A stretch of DNA of 5,021 bases, taken from positions 1 through 5,021 of the forward strand of contig JAKSPF010000105.1 in assembly GCA_024405065.1 (NCBI GenBank), written 5' to 3'. This DNA is from Sphaerochaetaceae bacterium (GTDB lineage: Bacteria > Spirochaetota > Spirochaetia > Sphaerochaetales > Sphaerochaetaceae). Shown in pieces: positions 1 through 4,984 of this stretch. The notes beneath the pieces are model-generated. The model was not told where the DNA came from and searched no databases. It saw only the letters and a program-made list of their open reading frames with translations. A program made the position numbers and the translations under genes. Every line of letters begins with the position of its first letter. Within the stretch, counting starts at the first letter, position 1.

Positions 1-13
1 AATTCAGCCTCAT
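1..13 (-). CDS. 5' end of an unidentified gene leaving the window
   Basis: Only four codons and one base are present (M-R-L-N). The start is supported by a full AGGAGG six bases upstream and an extended -10 promoter just before it, all on the minus strand. Another ATG six bases upstream is followed at once by TGA and cannot be the start. The product cannot be named from this fragment. It reads in the same direction as the ATPase gene to its right, but it has its own promoter, so it is probably a separate transcription unit. Confidence 0.6.
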
Positions 14-19
14 TCACAT

Positions 20-25
20 CCTCCT
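20..25 (-). promoter_or_regulatory. Ribosome binding site AGGAGG of the left-edge gene
   Basis: The minus strand reads AGGAGG followed by six bases and ATG. This is a consensus Shine-Dalgarno sequence with good spacing and it fixes the start of the partial gene at position 13. Confidence 0.7.
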
Positions 26-41
26 AACAAACATCACACCC

Positions 42-70
42 ATTATAACACGTCGGGCTCTCAGACTGAA
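42..70 (-). promoter_or_regulatory. Extended -10 promoter for the left-edge gene
   Basis: The minus strand carries a perfect TATAAT (positions 47 down to 42) preceded by TG and one base, which is the extended -10 form TGTTATAAT. A -35 hexamer 17 bases further upstream would be TTCAGT (70 down to 65), a poor match to TTGACA. Extended -10 promoters tolerate a weak -35. Transcription would begin near position 35, giving a short leader of about 20 bases that contains AGGAGG. Confidence 0.6.
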
Positions 71-105
71 AAAAAAATCCACAGCACCCCAAAAAAGAGC
101 CTCAT
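61..105 (-). other. Micro-ORF of 14 codons with a strong Shine-Dalgarno
   Basis: The minus strand has GGAGGTGA (121 down to 114), an 8-base match to the 16S anti-Shine-Dalgarno, followed eight bases later by ATG at 105. The frame encodes a short hydrophobic peptide, MRLFFGVLWIFFSV, and stops at TGA (63-61). It contains a run of nine T (77 down to 69). One extra T there would extend the frame to a TGA touching the ATG of the left-edge gene. It could be a leader peptide, a small membrane peptide, the remnant of a larger gene, or chance. The ribosome site is good. Nothing else proves translation. Confidence 0.25.
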
Positions 106-152
106 TTTAGATTTCACCTCCCAATCTTTTGGTATTTATTCAATGTATTCAT

Positions 153-293
153 TTAATTATCATCCGGAAGCTGTGTAAGGTTTGCCTTACTCAAACTCTC
201 AACCATATTATTGTCGGTCTTCAACAGCTTACTCGTTAATGTACTCCGATATGTCGCTGTAGTGAATATATCTGCAGTTTTGATATGATTCAT
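153..293 (-). other. Possible 46-codon ORF overlapping the ATPase 3' end
   Basis: On the minus strand, in the +1 frame relative to the ATPase gene, ATG at 293 opens a frame that ends at TAA (155-153). GGAGA lies five bases before the ATG, but those bases also encode Gly-Glu in the ATPase. The last 28 residues, past the ATPase stop, read like ordinary protein and end in LTQLPDDN. The first part overlaps the ATPase coding sequence by 65 bases and has no clear protein character. It could be a real small gene, the tail of a decayed gene joined by chance to the overlap, or no gene. I recognise no family. Confidence 0.2.
175..190. repeat. Short perfect inverted repeat (GTAAGG/CCTTAC)
   Basis: GTAAGG and CCTTAC form a 6-bp perfect stem around the loop TTTG. 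Two more pairs (172-193 and 173-192) extend it past a T-T mismatch. It lies 39 bases downstream of the ATPase stop codon, where a terminator could be expected, but no T tract follows on either strand. I would not call it an intrinsic terminator. It also falls inside the doubtful small frame 153-293. Confidence 0.4.
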
Positions 294-1395
294 AAGATTC
301 TCCGCAATAAACAACACTCATTGCTTCCACATCCGGGTCGCCATCACAGAAAAGCTTCATATTTTTAGAAAAATCTTTATTCGGAGTCATTGATGATTTG
401 ATTTCGTAAAGAGAAAGCATTCCTTCCTTACGAAGTATCAAATCTACCTCAACACCTTTTTCTGTTCTCATGTAGAAGAGGTTGGGTTCTTTCTTATCAT
501 TCAGTCTTGCCTTCATCGCTTCAAGCACGACCATATTTTCAAATATATTTCCCCTGAGAGGATCTCTGGATGCCTGACGGGGAGTTTCTATTCCAAGCAG
601 ATAAGCAGCAAGCCCCGGCTCAACAAAATACACTTTGGGAGACTTTACAATTCTTTTACTGATGTTTGAGAAATACGGCTGAAGTTTAAAGACAACATAC
701 GAAGCTTCCAATACCGACAACCATTCACTTAGAGTGGTGGAAGAAACTCCGACCTCTCCTGCCATACCGCTCAGATTTACTACTTGTCCGACTCTTCCTG
801 CCAAAAGCGTCAGAAATCTTGTAAAAGCGTTAAGATCTTTTACAGCAATCATCTGCCGTAAATCTTTTTCTATATAAGTATTCAGATAATCGCTGTAATA
901 CTCTCCCGGCTCTCTGGAATTTTCCAGATATAACTCCGGCATAAAACCTTTGATGATATTTTCATCTACCTCCTCTAATTTTCCGCTTTTCTTTATTTCT
1001 TCCATGCTGAGTGGAAACAATGTATGAATTGTTGTTCTACCCGCAAGGGACTGTGCCACGGCCTCTCTCAACCTTGACTGGTGACTTCCCGTTAAAATAA
1101 ATCTGCCGTTTTTCCGTCTGTCTTCATCAACCTTCACCTGAATTGCAGAAAGCAGTTCAGGCACACGCTGAACCTCGTCAATAATCATCGGCTCCGTGTA
1201 TTTTCTAAAAAAACCAATATAGTCTGTCTCTGCCAGTTCTCTTGTTGCTTTATCTTCCAAATTTACGTAACTATATTCAGGAAAGAGCTCTCTTACCAGC
1301 GTTGTCTTCCCAGCCTGTCGTGGACCCAGCACCGTGACTACAGGTACTTGACTTGCACTTTTTTGAATTTTATCTGAAATGGTTCTATTAATCAT
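229..1395 (-). CDS. AAA-type ATPase, DUF4143 family
   Basis: This 388-residue protein has the standard architecture of the widespread prokaryotic ATPases annotated as 'ATP-binding protein, DUF4143'. Seen directly: Walker A GPRQAGKTT at 24-32, Walker B MIIDEVQ at 70-76, a sensor-1-like LTGSHQ at 101-106, and SLAGRT at 116-121, which is typical of the family. Residues 175 to about 270 match the start of DUF4143, with a helix-turn-helix-like stretch around 205-230. The C-terminal part has VDLIL (D318) and LYEIKSS (E331, K333), the spacing expected of a PD-(D/E)XK nuclease-like fold. There is no signal peptide or membrane segment, so it should be cytoplasmic. The length is normal for the family and no frame is broken. 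The start is supported by AAGAAGG eight bases upstream. The cellular role of this family is poorly known. It is often an accessory gene, and nothing ties it to the neighbouring sugar genes. Confidence 0.92.
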   Translation of the reverse strand: MINRTISDKIQKSASQVPVVTVLGPRQAGKTTLVRELFPEYSYVNLEDKATRELAETDYIGFFRKYTEPMIIDEVQRVPELLSAIQVKVDEDRRKNGRFILTGSHQSRLREAVAQSLAGRTTIHTLFPLSMEEIKKSGKLEEVDENIIKGFMPELYLENSREPGEYYSDYLNTYIEKDLRQMIAVKDLNAFTRFLTLLAGRVGQVVNLSGMAGEVGVSSTTLSEWLSVLEASYVVFKLQPYFSNISKRIVKSPKVYFVEPGLAAYLLGIETPRQASRDPLRGNIFENMVVLEAMKARLNDKKEPNLFYMRTEKGVEVDLILRKEGMLSLYEIKSSMTPNKDFSKNMKLFCDGDPDVEAMSVVYCGESYESYQNCRYIHYSDISEYINE

Positions 1396-1403
1396 ACTCT
1401 GTA

Positions 1404-1410
1404 CCTTCTT
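1404..1410 (-). promoter_or_regulatory. Ribosome binding site of the DUF4143 ATPase
   Basis: The minus strand reads AAGAAGG, then eight bases, then ATG at 1395. This supports the chosen start. No convincing promoter is visible in the 96 bases upstream: a TTGAGT at 1447-1442 has no -10 at a usable distance. The gene may therefore be partly read from the ATP-grasp gene upstream. Confidence 0.55.
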
Positions 1411-1431
1411 ACGAGATATACTGACACAAAT

Positions 1432-1470
1432 AGGGCGTAAAACTCAAGTATAATTTGAAAATTACGCCCT
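1432..1470 (-). terminator. Inverted repeat, possible weak terminator after the ATP-grasp gene
   Basis: AGGGCGTAA (1432-1440) and TTACGCCCT (1462-1470) are perfect 9-bp inverted copies. A 4-bp inner pair (TCAA 1444-1447 with TTGA 1455-1458) continues the hairpin across a small internal loop. It lies 22 bases beyond the ATP-grasp stop codon, the usual place for an intrinsic terminator. The sequence after the stem on the minus strand is ATTTGTG, a weak T tract, so termination may be partial. It could instead be an operator for the ATPase gene, since it also lies 37 bases upstream of that gene's start. Confidence 0.45.
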
Positions 1471-1491
1471 TAATTACCATCTTGCTCCTGC

Positions 1492-2697
1492 TCAACAATC
1501 TTTTTCTATCTCAATCTGAATTTTACTCATAGCCTCCTCGCAAACTTTTATGGCATTGAGCGGAGTGTCTGCTTGAGCAATTACATATCCTACACGATCC
1601 AGACTGTTACGGATTTTCACAGCACGTTCACCGATTTTCCTGTCAATTCCTACCCTTATTACGCCGGGCACAGATTCAGCAGCTTTTAACCCCGATATTG
1701 ATTTGATAACACCCTCTTCTGTGACCAGAAACCTGATTGCCGATGCCTTTTCAAACTTATGTTCACAGTCGGGTTTCTCACCGAAAGCAATCTTTATGAT
1801 ACTCTCAATCATATTTACTCCGGTTGAAAGCGGCACAAGGTCGGAAGTCATATAATCTCCTGCCAGACGGGCACCCATTTCAACAACTTTTGCCCCGTCT
1901 TTCGTCGCTATTATTTCCGTGCAGGAAGACCCGTTGCAGTTTCCGAGTGCCATATTGCAGGCCACGGCAACACGAAGAATATCTGCCTGTACATCTGCCG
2001 GCAACATGGAAGGCTGACTGTGTCCCATTTCTACAAAATAAGGGGCTCCTGTGGTTAACTTATCGGTAATCTGAATCGGATAACATACACCGTCATAATT
2101 CAGTGTTTCCACACAAACTTCCGGTCCTTCCATAAATTCTTCAACAACGACATCTCCTGAACGGGAATATTCTTTACTGTAGACGTATGCATCATGAAGA
2201 GATTTTTTATCGTATCTATCAAGTAAAATAACGCCGCGGCTACCCGAATTATCTGCCGGCTTAACAATACATTTGTAACCCGAATTGAGTATTTCACGAA
2301 TCGCTTTATAAAACTCGGTCTCATTTTTTGCCTTACAGAAATACGGAACCGGTACACCGTGCTCCCTGAGCGTTTCTCTCATCTTTATTTTGTCTGTGAC
2401 CTTAAAAGAGTTTTCAACACTGATTGCAGGAATATTGAGAGCTTCACCGACGGCTGCTACTGTCCTTACCGCCGGATCTGTACAAAGCGTAATAATTCCG
2501 TCCACCTTTATTTTTTTTGCTGCATCAACAACAGCAGGTATATCCAAAGTGCTGATTATTACCTTCTCGTCTGCATACTGTAAACCGATTGCATCAGGAT
2601 TCATATCAACAGCAATAACATAAAAACCCATTTCCTTTGCCTGCCTGATACAGGGAACCTGCATTGCTCTTGCTCCGAGAATCATTAATTTTTTCAA
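1492..2697 (-). CDS. ATP-grasp family ligase (carboxylate-amine ligase type)
   Basis: With a TTG start the protein has 401 residues. ATP-grasp enzymes use ATP to make an acyl phosphate and join it to an amine or another nucleophile. Seen in order: an N-terminal biotin-carboxylase-like Rossmann fold (KKLMILGARAMQ at 2-13, IAVDMNPDA at 28-36), a linker DKIKMRE at 102-108, the nucleotide-binding VKPADNSGSRGV at 145-156 with K146, EEFMEGPEVCVE at 186-197, CTEI at 259-262 and EMGARLAGD at 273-281. E261, E273 and R277 are the likely metal and phosphate ligands. A C-terminal domain follows from about residue 315. The protein looks intact and cytoplasmic. The motifs resemble members often annotated as carbamoyl-phosphate-synthase-like or L-amino-acid-ligase-like, but the substrate cannot be read from sequence. 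The gene is divergent from a dTDP-amino-sugar operon, so acylation of an amino sugar is possible but only inferred. Confidence 0.88.
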   Translation of the reverse strand: MKKLMILGARAMQVPCIRQAKEMGFYVIAVDMNPDAIGLQYADEKVIISTLDIPAVVDAAKKIKVDGIITLCTDPAVRTVAAVGEALNIPAISVENSFKVTDKIKMRETLREHGVPVPYFCKAKNETEFYKAIREILNSGYKCIVKPADNSGSRGVILLDRYDKKSLHDAYVYSKEYSRSGDVVVEEFMEGPEVCVETLNYDGVCYPIQITDKLTTGAPYFVEMGHSQPSMLPADVQADILRVAVACNMALGNCNGSSCTEIIATKDGAKVVEMGARLAGDYMTSDLVPLSTGVNMIESIIKIAFGEKPDCEHKFEKASAIRFLVTEEGVIKSISGLKAAESVPGVIRVGIDRKIGERAVKIRNSLDRVGYVIAQADTPLNAIKVCEEAMSKIQIEIEKDC

Positions 2698-2704
2698 AAT
2701 ATTA

Positions 2705-2713
2705 CTCTCCTTT
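2705..2713 (-). promoter_or_regulatory. Ribosome binding site that fixes a TTG start
   Basis: The minus strand reads AAAGGAGAG, then seven bases, then TTG-AAA-AAA (start at 2697). An in-frame ATG farther upstream, at 2739, has no ribosome site and would add 14 residues of unconserved character before the Rossmann strand. The next in-frame ATG downstream would cut into that strand. The TTG is therefore the best start. Confidence 0.7.
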
Positions 2714-2748
2714 GATTTGTTTGCCTGTAAAAGCCGCATATACTAAAC

Positions 2749-2779
2749 TTGACACGGAACCCATCCTGAAGAATATACT
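2749..2779 (+). promoter_or_regulatory. Candidate promoter for the wecE operon
   Basis: The plus strand has a perfect -35 TTGACA (2749-2754) and a good -10 TATACT (2774-2779). The spacer is 19 bases, longer than the ideal 17, so the promoter may be weak or activator-dependent. Transcription would start near 2786, so the transcript would begin almost exactly at the long hairpin 2784-2837 and have a leader of about 65 bases. Confidence 0.45.
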
Positions 2780-2797
2780 CTAAAGAGCCGATTTCAA
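2770..2797 (-). promoter_or_regulatory. Candidate promoter for the ATP-grasp gene
   Basis: The minus strand has TTGAAA (2797 down to 2792) and TATTCT (2775 down to 2770) with a 16-base spacer. The -35 is good and the -10 only moderate. If real, it overlaps the -10 of the opposite promoter and its -35 lies in the left arm of the inverted repeat, so the two directions could compete or be controlled together. The leader to the TTG start would be about 65-70 bases. Confidence 0.28.
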
Positions 2798-2837
2798 AAG
2801 TTCATTCTTTACAAAGCTTAATTTTGCAATTGGCTCT
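2784..2837 (+). repeat. Long inverted repeat in the wecE leader
   Basis: AGAGCCGATT (2784-2793) pairs with AATTGGCTCT (2828-2837) in RNA, counting one G-U pair. CAAAA (2795-2799) pairs with TTTTG (2822-2826) after a single T-C mismatch. The result is a stem of 15 pairs with a 22-base loop (2800-2821). It ends 13 bases before the wecE ATG. No T tract follows on the plus strand, so it is not an obvious terminator. It could be a 5'-end stabilising stem, a translational control element, or a DNA operator between the divergent genes. Confidence 0.6.
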
Positions 2838-2850
2838 AACGGTTAACAGC

Positions 2851-3978
2851 ATGATATCATTTAATATTCCTGTCCATATAGGAACAGAAGAAAAATTCAT
2901 ACGGGAGGCAATTTCCTCTCATAAAATTTCCGGTGACGGAATGTTTACGGAAAAATGCACACAGTGGATGGAAAATCGTTTCAAAGCCGCAAAAGTATTT
3001 CTGACAACAAGCGGATCCTCTGCACTGGATATGGCCGCACAGCTCTGCGGAATTTTACCCGGTGACGAAGTGATTCTGCCCAGCTATACATTTTCAAGCA
3101 CAGCAAACTCTTTTATTCTTGCAGGTGCCAGACTTGTGTTCGTTGATATCCGACCGGACACGATGAATATGGACGAGCAAAAGCTGGAAGCTGCTATTAC
3201 AACAAAAACCAAAGTTATAGTACCTGTACATTATGCCGGAGTGGCGTGTGAAATGGATACTATTATGAAAATTGCCCGTAGTTACGGTCTCATGGTTGTA
3301 GAAGATGCTGCGCAAGGTGTTATGAGCAAATACAAAGGAAATGCTTTGGGCACAATCGGAGACTTCGGATGCTATTCTTTTCATGAAACAAAAAACTATT
3401 CCATGGGAGAAGGAGGTGCAATTGTCATCAACAACCCCGAATACATAGAAAGAGCGGAAATTCTGCGTGAGAAAGGGACAAACCGTTCCAAATTCTTCCG
3501 TGGTCAGGTTGACAGATATACATGGCAGGATTTTGGTGACAGTTATCTTCCGAGTGAACTCAATGCAGCATATCTTTGGGCGCAGCTTGAAAAGGCAGAT
3601 GAAATCAACAATTCAAGATTAGAGATATGGAACAGGTATTATAAAGCCTTAAAATCACTTGGTGACTTTGACCTTATTCAAATTCCGTATATTCCTGACG
3701 ATTGCAAGCATAATGCGCATATTTTCTACATAAAACTCAGAAATCTCCGTGAACGAACATCTTTTATCTCTTACCTTGCAGAGCATGGCATTGAAAGTGT
3801 CTTTCATTATGTTCCGCTGCACTCTGCACCTGCAGGAATAAAATTCGGAAGGTTTAACGGAAAAGATGTTTATACCACTGCGGAAAGCGAACGCCTGACA
3901 AGATTGCCTTTATATTACGGGTTGAATCTTGAAGATGTTGATAAGGTTGTAAAAACCGTCATGGATTTTTTCCGCTGA
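2851..3978 (+). CDS. wecE: dTDP-4-amino-4,6-dideoxygalactose transaminase (WecE/RffA)
   Basis: This PLP enzyme converts dTDP-4-keto-6-deoxyglucose, using glutamate as amino donor, to dTDP-4-amino-4,6-dideoxygalactose (dTDP-Fuc4N). It belongs to the DegT/DnrJ/EryC1/StrS sugar aminotransferases. The 375-residue sequence agrees closely, from memory, with E. coli WecE: the start MISFN against MIPFN, PGDEVILPSYTFSSTAN at 70-86, VPVHYAGVACEMDTIM at 124-139, VVEDAAQGVMS at 149-159, SFHETKN at 176-182, and EKGTNRSKFFRGQVDRYTW at 207-225. K181 is the expected PLP Schiff-base lysine and D152 the residue facing the PLP ring nitrogen. One glycine of the GGEGGA loop I remember in E. coli is absent here (MGEGGA). 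The ATG was chosen because its product aligns with the family start. In-frame TTG codons at 2824 and 2830 have no ribosome site, but this ATG has no good one either. It is the first gene of a rightward operon. The specific WecE assignment is strong within its superfamily. Confidence 0.93.
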   Translation: MISFNIPVHIGTEEKFIREAISSHKISGDGMFTEKCTQWMENRFKAAKVFLTTSGSSALDMAAQLCGILPGDEVILPSYTFSSTANSFILAGARLVFVDIRPDTMNMDEQKLEAAITTKTKVIVPVHYAGVACEMDTIMKIARSYGLMVVEDAAQGVMSKYKGNALGTIGDFGCYSFHETKNYSMGEGGAIVINNPEYIERAEILREKGTNRSKFFRGQVDRYTWQDFGDSYLPSELNAAYLWAQLEKADEINNSRLEIWNRYYKALKSLGDFDLIQIPYIPDDCKHNAHIFYIKLRNLRERTSFISYLAEHGIESVFHYVPLHSAPAGIKFGRFNGKDVYTTAESERLTRLPLYYGLNLEDVDKVVKTVMDFFR

Positions 3979-3983
3979 AAGGA
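3978..3983 (+). promoter_or_regulatory. Ribosome binding site that fixes the glycosyltransferase start
   Basis: AAAGGA overlaps the last base of the wecE stop codon and lies eight bases before ATG at 3992. An in-frame ATG at 3983 overlaps this site and would have no spacing. The later ATG is preferred. Confidence 0.65.
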
Positions 3984-3991
3984 TGCCTACG

Positions 3992-4984
3992 ATGAAAACT
4001 CTGCTTAGTTTTGTTATCCCATGTTACAGAAGTGAAGAAACAATTGAAAGGGTAATAAATGAAATCATATCCGTTGTATCGGAACGTGAAGACTACGATT
4101 ACGAAATTATCTGTGTGAATGACTGTTCTCCGGACAACGTATACGAAGTTCTCACTTCGCTTTGTGCTGCCGACAAAAAGATAAAAGCCATCAATTTTGC
4201 AAAAAATATGGGATCCCATGCTGCAATTCTTGCCGGATTCAAGTATGCAAACGGGGACTACATTATCAACCTTGACGATGATATGCAATGCCCTGTTCCT
4301 GAACTGTGGCACCTGCTTGATCCAATTATAAATGATGAATGCGACGTAACAACGGCAAATTATTATGTAAAAAAACAGGCATTATGGAAAAACATAGGAA
4401 GCTCAATCAACAACACTGTAAGTTCAAGACTGATCGGAAAACCTAAACATCTTCATTATGAAAACTTTGCCGCTGCCAAACGTTTTGTGATTAAGGAAAT
4501 CATAAAATATGATAAACCTTACCCATATCTGGATGGGCTTATATTCCGAACAACCAAAAGAGTGAAGTCTGTAATGATGGAAGAGCGCAAGCGGGGAGAT
4601 AACAAAACAACAGGATATTCCTTCAAAAAATCTTTCACATTATTCGTTAATCAACTCACATCATTTTCTGTTGTTCCGTTACGTTTTTTCACAGTTATCG
4701 GTACCATTGCAGCTTTAATCGGATTTATAACAGGCGTCTTTATGATTATCCAGAAGATAGTTGATCCTTCGGTTCCTATCGGATACACCTCTACTGTTGT
4801 AATTCAACTTTTTATGGGAGGTCTTATTCTTTTCGGGATAGGCTTACTTGGAGAATATGTAGGCAGAATTTATATTTCAATCAATAAAGCTCCCCAGTAT
4901 GTGATAAAAGATACAATCAACATTGAAAACCGGACCGATAATCCGACTCGGGATGTCAACATTTCAAAGGTCGAACCAGTTTAG
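3992..4984 (+). CDS. Family 2 glycosyltransferase, DPM1/ArnC/GtrB-like, membrane anchored
   Basis: This 330-residue enzyme probably moves a sugar from a nucleotide donor to a polyprenyl phosphate on the cytoplasmic face of the membrane. Seen directly: the GT-A start FVIPCYRSEETI at 7-18, VNDCSPD at 42-48, NMGSHAAI at 72-79, and the metal- and donor-binding LDDDMQCP at 94-101. ERKRGDNKTTGYS at 198-210 corresponds to the basic Arg/Gly/Lys motif of the family. Two hydrophobic segments at about 231-256 and 267-290 are membrane helices, followed by GEYVGRIYISINKAPQYVI at 287-305, a hallmark of DPM1-like bacterial enzymes. There is no signal peptide. The length is normal. It starts 13 bases after wecE, so the two are almost certainly co-transcribed and dTDP-Fuc4N is a plausible donor. 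The donor is inferred from context: close relatives use glucose, Ara4N or GlcNAc nucleotides. Confidence 0.9.
   Translation: MKTLLSFVIPCYRSEETIERVINEIISVVSEREDYDYEIICVNDCSPDNVYEVLTSLCAADKKIKAINFAKNMGSHAAILAGFKYANGDYIINLDDDMQCPVPELWHLLDPIINDECDVTTANYYVKKQALWKNIGSSINNTVSSRLIGKPKHLHYENFAAAKRFVIKEIIKYDKPYPYLDGLIFRTTKRVKSVMMEERKRGDNKTTGYSFKKSFTLFVNQLTSFSVVPLRFFTVIGTIAALIGFITGVFMIIQKIVDPSVPIGYTSTVVIQLFMGGLILFGIGLLGEYVGRIYISINKAPQYVIKDTINIENRTDNPTRDVNISKVEPV

Noticed and set aside
69..96. T9 and T6 runs (minus strand) as intrinsic terminators of the ATPase gene
   Set aside because: No GC-rich hairpin stands directly before either run.
1824..2623. Several open frames on the plus strand and a second minus-strand frame inside the ATP-grasp gene
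   Set aside because: They lie entirely within a gene with clear catalytic motifs, have low-complexity or cysteine/serine-rich translations and no family features. They are shadows of the real frame.
2781..2838. The leader inverted repeat as a tiny MITE with TA flanks
   Set aside because: TA occurs on both sides, but the unit is only about 54 bases, the stem continues inward in a hairpin fashion, and no second copy is present in the window. A leader hairpin is simpler.
3094..3384. Minus-strand frame inside wecE
   Set aside because: It is antisense to the most conserved part of a confidently identified enzyme and shows no motif of its own.
3959..4312. Minus-strand frame over the glycosyltransferase start
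   Set aside because: It is antisense to the GT-A core motifs, and its translation resembles no known protein type.
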